A stretch of DNA of 64,000 bases from Hyphomicrobiaceae bacterium (GTDB taxonomy: Bacteria; Pseudomonadota; Alphaproteobacteria; Rhizobiales; Methyloligellaceae). The stretch lies in contig JACKJS010000001.1 in the NCBI GenBank assembly GCA_020637815.1, positions 868,001-932,000 of the forward strand, given 5' to 3'. Shown here piece by piece: positions 51,104 through 59,103 of this stretch. The position numbers and the translations under genes are program-made. Below the pieces are notes generated by a model. The model worked only from the letters and a program-made list of their open reading frames with translations, did no database searches and was not told where the DNA came from. Numbering within the stretch: the first letter of the stretch is position 1; each line of letters starts with the position of its first letter.

Positions 51104-52762
51104 TTAGGCGCGCGCGAACTTCTTATACTTGATGCGCTTCGGCAGAACCGAGTCCTCGCCGAGACGCCGCTTTTTGTCCTCTTCGTAGTCCTCGAAGTTT
51201 CCTTCGAACCACTCCACGTGGCTGTCGCCCTCAAAGGCGAGGATGTGGGTGGCGATGCGGTCGAGGAAGAAGCGATCGTGGCTGATGATGACCGCGCAGC
51301 CGGCGAAATCCTCCAGCGCCGCCTCCAGCGAGGAGAGCGTCTCCACGTCGAGATCGTTGGTCGGTTCGTCGAGCAGGATAAGGTTCGCGCCCGACTTCAG
51401 CATCTTGGCGAGATGCACGCGGTTGCGCTCGCCGCCTGAAAGCTGGCCGACCTTCTTCTGCTGGTCGCCACCTTTGAAGTTGAACCAGCCTACATAGGCG
51501 CGAGATGGCACCTCGCGCTTGCCGAGCGTCACCACTTCGGCGCCTTCGGAGATCTCTTCGTAGACGGTCTTCTTCTCGTCGAGCGCGTCGCGGGATTGAT
51601 CGACGTAGCCGAGCTTGACCGTATCGCCGACACGGATCGCGCCGTTGTCCGGCGTCTCCTGCCCCACGATCATGCGAAACAGCGTCGTCTTGCCCGCACC
51701 GTTCGGGCCGATGACGCCGACAATGCCGCCCGGTGGCAACTTGAACGACAGGCCGTCCACGAGCAGCCGGTCGCCAAAGGCTTTCTCCAAACCTTCCGCC
51801 TCGATGACGACGTCGCCGAGCCGAGGACCAGGCGGGATCGTGATCTGAGTTTTGGCCGACTTCTCGTTGCCGGCCTCGGCGAGCAGTTCGTCATAGGCCT
51901 TGATACGGGCCTTGGACTTGGCTTGGCGCGCCTTGGGGCTCGCCCGAATCCAGTCGAGCTCGCGTGCCAGCGTGCGCTGCTTGGCTTCGTCCTGTTTGCC
52001 CTCGACCTCGAGCCGCTTCTGCTTTTGCTCCAGCCAGGACGAATAGTTGCCCTTGTAGGGCACGCCCTGCCCGCGATCGAGCTCCAACGTCCACTCGGTG
52101 ATGTTGTCGAGGAAGTAGCGGTCGTGGGTTACCATCACGATCGTGCCGGGATAGTCCCGCAAGTGATGTTCGAGCCAAGCGACGCTCTCCGCATCGAGAT
52201 GGTTCGTCGGCTCGTCGAGTAGCAGAATGTCCGGCTTCGACAGGAGCAGACGGCACAGCGCGACGCGGCGGCGCTCACCGCCCGAAAGCTTGGCGACGTC
52301 CGAATCGCCTGGCGGGCAGCGCAACGCATCCATTGCTTGCTCAACCTGGGTGTCGAGATCCCACAGGTCCTGCGCGTCGATCTCGTCTTGGAGCTGCGCC
52401 ATCTCGTCGGCGGTCTCGTCGGAATAGTTCATCGCCAACTCGTTGTAGCGGTCGAGCTTGGCCTTCTTCTCGGCCACGCCTTCCATGACGTTGCCCATGA
52501 CGTCCTTATTGGGGTCGAGCTGCGGCTCCTGCGGCAGATAGCCGACGCGCACGCCGTCCGCCGCCCAAGCCTCGCCCGTGAACTCCTTCTCGTCGCCCGC
52601 CATGATGCGCAGCAGCGTCGACTTACCCGCGCCGTTGACGCCGACCACACCGATCTTCGCGCCGGGCAGAAAAGCGAGCGTCACATCCTTCAAGACCTGT
52701 TTCCCGCCAGGGTAGGTCTTGTTGAGTTTCGTCATCACGTAGACGTATTGCGGATTGGCCAT
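51104..52762 (-). CDS. ettA: Energy-dependent translational throttle EttA (ABC-F)
   Basis: EttA is a cytoplasmic ABC-F ATPase that binds the ribosomal E site and gates elongation according to the ATP/ADP ratio. Two ATP-binding cassettes are present: Walker A GVNGAGKSTLLR and GPNGAGKTTLFR, with signatures LSGGERRRVAL and LSGGERNRVHL and Walker B stretches ending LLDEPTNHLD and LLDEPTNDLD. The arm domain inserted in the first cassette and the linker rich in lysine are as in EttA. The length is 552 residues, typical of the family. No membrane segments are present. Confidence 0.95.
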   Translation of the reverse strand: MANPQYVYVMTKLNKTYPGGKQVLKDVTLAFLPGAKIGVVGVNGAGKSTLLRIMAGDEKEFTGEAWAADGVRVGYLPQEPQLDPNKDVMGNVMEGVAEKKAKLDRYNELAMNYSDETADEMAQLQDEIDAQDLWDLDTQVEQAMDALRCPPGDSDVAKLSGGERRRVALCRLLLSKPDILLLDEPTNHLDAESVAWLEHHLRDYPGTIVMVTHDRYFLDNITEWTLELDRGQGVPYKGNYSSWLEQKQKRLEVEGKQDEAKQRTLARELDWIRASPKARQAKSKARIKAYDELLAEAGNEKSAKTQITIPPGPRLGDVVIEAEGLEKAFGDRLLVDGLSFKLPPGGIVGVIGPNGAGKTTLFRMIVGQETPDNGAIRVGDTVKLGYVDQSRDALDEKKTVYEEISEGAEVVTLGKREVPSRAYVGWFNFKGGDQQKKVGQLSGGERNRVHLAKMLKSGANLILLDEPTNDLDVETLSSLEAALEDFAGCAVIISHDRFFLDRIATHILAFEGDSHVEWFEGNFEDYEEDKKRRLGEDSVLPKRIKYKKFARA

Positions 52763-52995
52763 GGGGTTCCGTTGGTGCGCGTCCGGTCGTGGGCTCCCGG
52801 CCGGTGTCTTGGGTTTCAGGAGATTTTGCCCGCGCTTTTATCCAATCGGACGGTGCAACTCAATGCGAGATGCACCGTACCGGCGCAATGCCGCGGGGAT
52901 CGTGGCCGTCATCGGCTTGAAAAGTCGCGCGGTCAATCTGATAGTTGCGGCCGGTCCCGTGATCGCCATTGTTTTGGGGCCCGAGGGAGGACTCC

Positions 52996-53385
52996 GTGAA
53001 ACCTGCTTTTTCGGCGCTGATCGCCATCTGCCTGCTCGCTCTATCCGGCTTGTCCGCGCGGGCGGAGTACACCGTGGTGGAGGTGAACTTCATCATCGCG
53101 GACACGAACGGAGACTTACTGCTGAGCAAGACCGAGTATCTTCTCGTCGCGCTCGACGCCCTCCACAAGCTCGACAAGAACGGCAACGACGCAATCGATC
53201 CCGACGAGATCGGCGACCTCGCCAAAGATGCCGAGTTCGAAGATGGCGATTCGGACAAGAGCGGCAGCCTATCGGTGGAAGAGGTGATTTCCGAGAAACT
53301 TGCCGACTTCGAAGCCGCCGACACGAACAAGGACGGCGCGCTGAATGTCGAGGAAGTCACCGAATTCGAAGCGAAGAAGAATTAG
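52996..53385 (+). CDS. Exported EF-hand calcium-binding protein
   Basis: This 129-residue protein has a signal peptide (FSALIAICLLALSGLSARA) and four EF-hand loops: DTNGDLLLSKTE, DKNGNDAIDPDE, DSDKSGSLSVEE and DTNKDGALNVEE, all with an acidic residue at position 12. The mature protein should bind up to four Ca2+ in the periplasm, acting as a buffer or sensor. The start is GTG with GGGAGG five bases upstream; a longer frame is not supported. The glycine-zipper gene follows after 11 bases, probably in the same transcript. Confidence 0.88.
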   Translation: MKPAFSALIAICLLALSGLSARAEYTVVEVNFIIADTNGDLLLSKTEYLLVALDALHKLDKNGNDAIDPDEIGDLAKDAEFEDGDSDKSGSLSVEEVISEKLADFEAADTNKDGALNVEEVTEFEAKKN

Positions 53386-53396
53386 AGGAAGCGGCC

Positions 53397-53672
53397 ATGC
53401 GGATTGTTATCTCGCACAAGCGCGCTATTGCGCTCACGTTCGTCGTTCTGATCGCAATGACGGTCGCGACGGTAAAGCCCGAGCCCGCTTTGGCTCAAGA
53501 GGGTGCGCTGGTCGGCGGCGCGATTGGCCTCGGCGTCGGCGCGGCTCTCACGCGCGGCAGCGCGGCAGGGGTGATCGGCGGGGCGCTGATCGGCGGCGTG
53601 GTCGGTAACGAAATCCAAAAGGATCAACGCCGGAAGAAGCGCGCAAATTACAACAAGAAGAACAAGAGATAA
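53397..53672 (+). CDS. Small exported glycine-zipper protein
   Basis: This 91-residue protein has a signal peptide (IALTFVVLIAMTVATVKPEPALA) followed by a glycine-zipper segment GALVGGAIGLGVGAALTRGSAAGVIGGALIGGVVG, which tends to form packed membrane helices. It ends in a very basic lysine/arginine tail. The function is unknown; such proteins are found in the outer membrane or periplasm. It lies 11 bases after the EF-hand gene. GAGGAAG precedes the ATG. Confidence 0.8.
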   Translation: MRIVISHKRAIALTFVVLIAMTVATVKPEPALAQEGALVGGAIGLGVGAALTRGSAAGVIGGALIGGVVGNEIQKDQRRKKRANYNKKNKR

Positions 53673-53688
53673 CGGCGCCGAATGGCCG

Positions 53689-54735
53689 CTACTGGAACAA
53701 CCCCGGCAGGCGCGCCTTCAGCTTCTGCGCGAGCGCGTCCAGCGGATTCTCCTGTATCGGCTCGACCTCTGCGAGCGCCAGTGCGAATCGCTCCGGCGAA
53801 AGTTCGGCGATGGGCACGGTGCGCGACCAGCCCTTGTGCATGAGGAAGTCCCGATAGAGCTGCTCGTCCTCGGTGAAGCGGCTGGCCCGTGGCGACACGC
53901 CGATCACCGGCAGCCGCGCGGACACCGCCTCCGAAATCATCGAGCTGGAATCCTCGGTGCAGACGATCGCGTCCGACTTGGTGAAGATCTCCGGAAGCGT
54001 ACCGGGGCCCGCGGTACGGAAGTCGATGAACTTCGCCACGACGGTCTCGTCGCGAGCCATCTCTTTGACGCGATCGGCGACGGCATCGGGCGTGCGGCGC
54101 GACGTGGAAATCAGCCAGCGCGTGCCCCAGGCCTTCGAGACGTCCCTGACGAAGGCGAGCAGCGCCTCCCACTCGCTATCGCGATAGTGAAACCGCCCTG
54201 CCCGGCCGCCGATCAGAAGCCCCAAGGTTTTCGGCCTGTTGTCCGCGCCGAAACGAGGCACGACCTTGGGGCGCCCGAGTTCGTCCGGATCGATCGACGA
54301 CGGCTTGAGGACGACAAGGTGCTTGTCGCTGCCCTCGTCGCGCTCGTAGGAGGAGACGATCAGGCTGAAATTGTCCGGTTCCAGTCCCCGCAACAGCGAA
54401 CCGCAAAAGATGTTGGGGACGTCAAGCAGGCGCGTGACGCAGATATTCGGCATCTGGGTCTCGCCGCCCGCCGACACCACGAGATCGGCCTCCGGGATCG
54501 TCTCGGCGTCGATCCGGTAGGCCATACGCAGCATGCGCGGCGGATAGAAACTCTTGGCGTTGATCCTCGCCCGCAGCCAGCGTGTCGGTACGATCCATTT
54601 TCGCTGCACCTCCACCCGGGTGACATCCACGGGCCGCAAGCGCGACAATGCCGCAATAACGCCTTGGGCGATGTGATAGTGACCGGGCCGCGTATCGGCG
54701 AGAAAAATGACCCGAAGCGGCGTCTTGTCTGGCAT
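53689..54735 (-). CDS. ELM1-like (DUF1022) protein
   Basis: This 348-residue protein belongs to the family named after the plant mitochondrial fission factor ELM1, which is widespread in alphaproteobacteria. Visible segments are LADTRPGHYHIAQG near the start, VVSAGGETQMPNICV, LGLLIGGRAGRFHY and IVCTEDSSSMISEAVS with a GT-B-like nucleotide fold. A glycosyltransferase-like role has been suggested by fold, but the bacterial function is not settled. The ATG MPDKTPLRV is preferred over a start 21 codons upstream. It converges with the glycine-zipper gene. Confidence 0.85.
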   Translation of the reverse strand: MPDKTPLRVIFLADTRPGHYHIAQGVIAALSRLRPVDVTRVEVQRKWIVPTRWLRARINAKSFYPPRMLRMAYRIDAETIPEADLVVSAGGETQMPNICVTRLLDVPNIFCGSLLRGLEPDNFSLIVSSYERDEGSDKHLVVLKPSSIDPDELGRPKVVPRFGADNRPKTLGLLIGGRAGRFHYRDSEWEALLAFVRDVSKAWGTRWLISTSRRTPDAVADRVKEMARDETVVAKFIDFRTAGPGTLPEIFTKSDAIVCTEDSSSMISEAVSARLPVIGVSPRASRFTEDEQLYRDFLMHKGWSRTVPIAELSPERFALALAEVEPIQENPLDALAQKLKARLPGLFQ

Positions 54736-54877
54736 CGGCGAGGCGGACCCATTTTGCAGCGGCGGCAGGTTGATAGCGCACCCTGGCCGTGTCTTCAAAG
54801 ACGTTCAAGTCTGCTTGGCAAACCGGGCCCATTTCCGCACAATCGAATGAGCCGGCACGCTAGAGGAGGAGCATTCC

Positions 54878-55270
54878 GTGAGCGACAACATCAGCAAGAG
54901 CGATGTGATCCTGAAAGCAATGGTGGCCATGGCGAGCGCCGACGGGCACCTCGACACACGCGAGGTAGGCCTAATCCAGGAGATTTACGAGGATTGCACC
55001 GGAACGAGGCTGGCGGCGGATGCCATTGCGCGCGCCGCGCAACAGAATGCAGACGAAGATTTCCGCGAGGGTCTTGCCGCCTTGTCGCCCTCGCTGGACC
55101 TAACCACCAAGGACGAAATTCTCTGTGCAGCTTATCGCGTTCTCCTGGCGGACAATCGCGTCGCCGGCGAAGAACGTAAGGAACTACACGATATGGCCAA
55201 GGCTCTCCATATCTCCGAGATACACCTCAGCGCGCTTCTCGAGGAGCTCGCCGCATCGCTGCACCAATAG
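54878..55270 (+). CDS. TerB-family protein
   Basis: This 130-residue all-helical protein has the TerB features VAMASADGHLDTREVGLIQEIYED near the start and VLLADNRVAGEERKELHDMAKAL later, two related acidic D-G/D-x-(L/V) turns that could hold metal. It resembles the TerB domain of the DjlA-like protein in this window but lacks the J domain. The start is GTG with GAGGAGGA seven bases upstream, a strong site. The role is unknown. Confidence 0.85.
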   Translation: MSDNISKSDVILKAMVAMASADGHLDTREVGLIQEIYEDCTGTRLAADAIARAAQQNADEDFREGLAALSPSLDLTTKDEILCAAYRVLLADNRVAGEERKELHDMAKALHISEIHLSALLEELAASLHQ

Positions 55271-55336
55271 GCCGCGATGCGGCTTGCGTGACCGGAGCGG
55301 GAACGACTAGGGTCCGTCCACTGAATCCTGTCACCT

Positions 55337-56038
55337 ATGCCCATGATCCTGTCGCACAAGCACAAATTCATCTTCATCAAGACGAAGAAGACCGCCGGTA
55401 CCGCCATCGAGGCCGCGATCTCGCAGCTTTGTGGGCCGGACGACGTCATCACGCCCTATCGCGCCGCGAGCGAGAAGGACCGCAAGGGCCTCGGTCCTCA
55501 GAACTACCGGATTGAGCATCCTCTGAAGCCGCAGCGGCCTCTATGGCGCAGGCTGCTCGGCCGTCCGGAACGGTATTGGCATCCGACCATTGGCTATTAC
55601 GAGCACATGCCCGCCTGGCGTATTCGCAACTATGTGGGCGATGAGATTTGGCGCAGCTATTACAAATTCGCCTTCGACCGGAATCCGTGGGACCGGCAGG
55701 TCTCTTGGTACCTCTACAAGACCAAGTCGAAAAAGACGCGTCCCAGCTTCGCGGACTATATGCGGCGGCCGTCCGCCTATGTGGACAATCACGAGCTCTA
55801 CATGCTCGACAACGAGCTGGCCGTCGATTTCCTCGGCCATTACGAGAACCTGGAAGAGGATCTGAATACGGCGCTCGGCCAAGCCGGCGTCGAAACGAAA
55901 GTCAGCGTTCCGAAAGTGAACGTGACTCCAAAAAAAGATTCGTCGCGCGACTATCGCAGCTACTTCACGCCGGAGCTGCGGGACCAGGTCGCAAAATGGT
56001 ACGAGCCCGAGATCGCGATTCTCGGCTACGACTTCTAG
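55337..56038 (+). CDS. Sulfotransferase-family protein
   Basis: This 233-residue protein has the PAPS-binding features of carbohydrate sulfotransferases: the 5'-phosphosulfate loop KTKKTAGTAIEAAI near residue 16 and the 3'-phosphate segment FAFDRNPWDRQVSW near residue 112, with the conserved arginine and serine. The acceptor is unknown; cell surface sugars are likely. It could start at the first ATG or two codons later. A perfect GC-rich hairpin follows its stop. Confidence 0.88.
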   Translation: MPMILSHKHKFIFIKTKKTAGTAIEAAISQLCGPDDVITPYRAASEKDRKGLGPQNYRIEHPLKPQRPLWRRLLGRPERYWHPTIGYYEHMPAWRIRNYVGDEIWRSYYKFAFDRNPWDRQVSWYLYKTKSKKTRPSFADYMRRPSAYVDNHELYMLDNELAVDFLGHYENLEEDLNTALGQAGVETKVSVPKVNVTPKKDSSRDYRSYFTPELRDQVAKWYEPEIAILGYDF

Positions 56039-56063
56039 CGTTCGAACACCTCGAAAGCGATGC

Positions 56064-56085
56064 GGCGGGCCGCGTCCGGCCCGCC
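56064..56085. terminator. GC-rich hairpin between converging genes
   Basis: GGCGGGCCG and CGGCCCGCC are perfect 9-bp arms around the tetraloop CGTC. It lies between the sulfotransferase stop and the stop of the 46-residue exported peptide gene, so it may terminate both transcripts, although U-tracts are lacking. Confidence 0.5.
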
Positions 56086-56098
56086 ACTCAAAGCCGCT

Positions 56099-56239
56099 TT
56101 ACTGCGTGCAAGAATTGCTTTCGGCGTTCCAGGTGCCGCCGGCGGCCTCACAATCGGCCTGGTTGTCCGGACCAGCAAAGGCAGGCGCCGCAGCGGCGAG
56201 AGCAGTTGCGATGGCGAGCATGGAAACGAAATACTTCAT
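56099..56239 (-). CDS. 46-residue exported cysteine-containing peptide
   Basis: The signal peptide (MLAIATALAAAAPAFAG) is followed by a mature part of about 24 residues, PDNQADCEAAGGTWNAESNSCTQ. The pattern D-C-E-x-A-G-G-T-W-N-x8-C suggests a single disulfide loop. GGAGGA lies seven bases before the ATG. I do not know the function. Similar C-E-x2-G-G-x-W motifs occur in many small secreted proteobacterial peptides. Confidence 0.75.
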   Translation of the reverse strand: MKYFVSMLAIATALAAAAPAFAGPDNQADCEAAGGTWNAESNSCTQ

Positions 56240-56574
56240 GGTCTGTTCCTCCGTTTGAACACACCTGCGAGTGGTGCAGGCGGACGTAAGAACTCGGGCA
56301 AACCGCGTTGGTTCCTCATGCCGGCGAACAAAGGCAGCTTGCCCTTGAATGACCTTACTTGTGGACGGATTGGGTTCACGTTCCTCGTCCCGAAAGCTCG
56401 CATGACACGTTGGGGAAAGCACATCGCGGCGACTATGCCCGCACGTCCCGACCTGGTCACAACGTCCTCGGCTGTGACATGCTGGCTCTAGGATCGCGGA
56501 CCGTCCTTACCGCGTGTGTGCCGCAACCGATCCGCGACTGTGACCCTGCGACCGGGAGGGAATATCCCTTCGCC
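56240..56574. other. Divergent intergenic region, no gene seen
   Basis: This 335-base stretch separates the small exported peptide gene and the porin gene and must hold both promoters. Open frames here are extensions of the porin frame or shadows, without conserved-looking sequence. A purine-rich GGGAGGG occurs 16 bases before the porin ATG, rather far for a normal ribosome site. I see no strong palindrome. Confidence 0.5.
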
Positions 56575-57921
56575 ATGAAGGCCGCCACGACATTTGGGAC
56601 GCTTGGTGCCGTGGCGTTCGGCTTCCCTCTCCTTGCTGCCGGCCTGGCTTCATCGCCCCTTGCCGCACAAGAAGCGTTCGACCGGCAAAAAGCGCCGCGT
56701 TTGCAATCGATTTGGAACGATCTTCTCGGCGCGGCGGACGCACCCAATGCATCCGTCACCCTTCCGGCCAGCGTGGACGATCCTTACGACATCGTCGACG
56801 AGGGCTGGGAGCCACTCAAGGTCGGGCCGTTCAAAGTCGGCGGCGCGTTTCGCATCAACTACATCTACAAGGATTGGGACGATGCCTACGATTGGCCGGG
56901 AGAATTCGCCTTCGACACCGCGCGGGTCAATGTCGACCTGGATGAGGAGGCGAGCCCGATCATCGGCTCGTTCGAATACCGCTACTACCAGGACAAATTC
57001 GCGAACGGCCACGACTATTCAATGATCCATCACGCCTGGCTCGGCCGGAAGCTGGACGACAGGCAACAGGTCCAAGCCGGCGTGACGAAAGTTCCCTTCG
57101 GCATCCTGCCCTATGCCTCGCACAACTGGTTCTTTCAGCTGCCCTACTATGTCGGATTCGAAGACGACTACGATCTTGGCGCCAAATATATCGGCGACTT
57201 CGCGCCCTGGAACTTTCAAGCCGCCTACTTCCCGCGCGACGAGGGAAACTATTTCGGCGATAGCGGCGACAGCGCGCGGTACTCCTACGACCTCGTGCGC
57301 GACGGGCCAAACGGCAATGCCGAGCGCAACCAGTTCAACGCGCGGCTGGCATACACCATGGAGCCGAAGGAGGGGTTCAGCACCGAGGTCGGCGTCTCGG
57401 TGATGGTCGGCGGCATCGAGAACGACAATCCGCAAGGCGGTTCCGGTACGCGCCATGCGGTCGCCGCACATCTCGTCGGGAATTACGACCGCTGGAATCT
57501 CATGCTGCAGGCGATCCACTACGAATACAATGTGAACAACGATCCGAGCCGCGATGCGAGTCCCGACGGGACCTTCGTCGTCTTCGGTGCATACGATGCG
57601 TCATACTATGTTGCATCGAAGGCGACGATCTATACGGCTGGGCTTGCATACACGCTCCCGGTCGATTGGCACCGTGTCACATCGCTGACCTTCTACAACG
57701 ACTTCAGCCTGATGGCGAAGCAGGAGAGCGGCTTTCAGGACAGTCTGCAAAACGTCGTCGGCTGCGCGATCGATGCAGCGCCCTTCTATATCTATGTCGA
57801 CCTCGCCATGGGCAAGTATCAGCCGTGGCTCGGAGGCGACTGGACCAATGCGCTTGCGAGCGGCGGCGACGAAGGCGACTGGCACGCACGCTTCAACATC
57901 AATATTGGGCTCTATTTCTGA
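56575..57921 (+). CDS. Outer membrane porin-like beta-barrel
   Basis: This 448-residue protein has a signal peptide (FGFPLLAAGLASSPLAAQEA). After a short periplasmic-type segment it shows repeated amphipathic strands rich in aromatic residues (FRINYIYKDWDDAYDW, GSFEYRYYQDKF, VQAGVTKVPFG) and ends in FNINIGLYF, with the terminal phenylalanine required by the Bam machinery. This resembles phosphate-selective porin O/P-like or general porin families; the substrate cannot be told. The start is the ATG of MKAATTFG, because upstream sequence lacks conservation. Confidence 0.8.
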   Translation: MKAATTFGTLGAVAFGFPLLAAGLASSPLAAQEAFDRQKAPRLQSIWNDLLGAADAPNASVTLPASVDDPYDIVDEGWEPLKVGPFKVGGAFRINYIYKDWDDAYDWPGEFAFDTARVNVDLDEEASPIIGSFEYRYYQDKFANGHDYSMIHHAWLGRKLDDRQQVQAGVTKVPFGILPYASHNWFFQLPYYVGFEDDYDLGAKYIGDFAPWNFQAAYFPRDEGNYFGDSGDSARYSYDLVRDGPNGNAERNQFNARLAYTMEPKEGFSTEVGVSVMVGGIENDNPQGGSGTRHAVAAHLVGNYDRWNLMLQAIHYEYNVNNDPSRDASPDGTFVVFGAYDASYYVASKATIYTAGLAYTLPVDWHRVTSLTFYNDFSLMAKQESGFQDSLQNVVGCAIDAAPFYIYVDLAMGKYQPWLGGDWTNALASGGDEGDWHARFNINIGLYF

Positions 57922-58250
57922 CACCATGGCCGCCAGCGGAGCAGTGGATGCACCCGGTCTGGCACGCGACTGTGCGATGAGGACGCCTCGAAGGCACGCT
58001 CTTCGACCGCTCTATGCCCATCCGGTGGAGGATCGCATCGCCGTTCCAGCGACAGCAGGCCGCTGCCATCGCTATCCAACACATGTATATATTGGTTTCG
58101 AGACGGGCGTCGTCGTTCAAAAGCTCTCCGGGATCGGCCATCCTTTCCGATGTGGCGAGGAGAACGGTGACGGTACGGCGCCCACAGGCGCTCCACGGCA
58201 GCTTGCGGTCACGCCGGCGCTGCGGGCCGCTTCACCAGCGGAGGGACATC
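57922..58250. other. Intergenic region, no gene seen
   Basis: This 329-base gap lies between the porin and the flavodoxin gene. Open frames are short and overlap each other, without recognisable content. An AT-rich patch (ACATGTATATATTGG near 58080) is the best place for a promoter of the flavodoxin gene. Confidence 0.4.
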
Positions 58251-58784
58251 GTGAACGTTCTGATCGCGTACACCACGACGGAGGGCCAGACTCGCAAGAT
58301 TGCCGAAACCGCGGCAGGGCAACTTTCCCATCGCGGGCATTCCGTCACGTTGATCGATGCCGGTGAGGAGAGTGCCGAACTGGACCTCAAGGCGTTCGAT
58401 GCGTTCATCCTCGCCGGGTCGGTTCACCAGGAACAACACCAAAAGGCGATCAAGAACTTCGCGACCGCGCATCGAGATCTCCTAAATGCGAGGCCATCGG
58501 CGCTGATCTCGGTCAGCCTCTCGGCGGCTCTGGAGGAAACCCGTCCGGAGGCGCAAAACTACGTGGAGCGCTTTGCCTCCGTGACCGGATGGCAGCCACT
58601 CATGATCCTTCTGCTCGGCGGCGCCGTGCGCTTTGCCGAGTACGACTATTTCCAGGAGCAGGTAGTGAAATTCATCGTAATGAAGCGGGGACTTGCCTCC
58701 GAGGCTGGAGCGGACGGAGAGTTCACGGACTGGAAGGCACTGGAGAAATTCGTCGACGCGTTCGTCGAACGTGGCTCAGGCTAA
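58251..58784 (+). CDS. HemG-like flavodoxin-domain protein
   Basis: This 177-residue protein has a flavodoxin fold: the FMN phosphate loop IAYTTTEGQTRKIAE at residues 5-19 and the second FMN loop AGSVHQEQHQKAIKNF near 70, with a C-terminal DYFQEQVVKFIVMKRG. The SVHQ-type loop and length are as in the oxygen-independent protoporphyrinogen oxidase HemG. It could oxidise protoporphyrinogen or act as another quinone-linked flavoprotein. The start is GTG with GGAGGGA five bases upstream. It precedes the PHA synthase by 319 bases. Confidence 0.82.
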   Translation: MNVLIAYTTTEGQTRKIAETAAGQLSHRGHSVTLIDAGEESAELDLKAFDAFILAGSVHQEQHQKAIKNFATAHRDLLNARPSALISVSLSAALEETRPEAQNYVERFASVTGWQPLMILLLGGAVRFAEYDYFQEQVVKFIVMKRGLASEAGADGEFTDWKALEKFVDAFVERGSG

Positions 58785-59103
58785 TATCTCCGGAGGCATC
58801 AGGCCGAACCGGTGGCTCGACTCCCCTCCGCTCGCCGGAAATTCGAACGTTCCCAGGCCAAAGCATTGGCTGACTGTGGGCCGACCCTCGTGAGCGCCCA
58901 TTCTCTCGAAAGACACGAAGCTACCCGAGACGATAAGACGCGAACGTCATCGTCATCAAATTGTCTCCTATGCTGGTAGAATTGCCCAGGCTGCCGCTTG
59001 CGGCCACCACGGATGCGTGGGGTTTGACTGTAGGCGAGAATGGTCAGCCGACGGCCTATGTTTTCGGCTGTCCCGTTTGTGTCAAAGAAAGCCCGACCAA
59101 GCC
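58785..59103. other. Intergenic region before the PHA synthase, no gene seen
   Basis: The phaC frame stays open upstream into this 319-base stretch, but the extra sequence does not look like a synthase N-terminus. There is no strong ribosome site at the chosen phaC ATG, so a start within this stretch cannot be excluded. No palindrome or repeat stands out. Confidence 0.4.
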
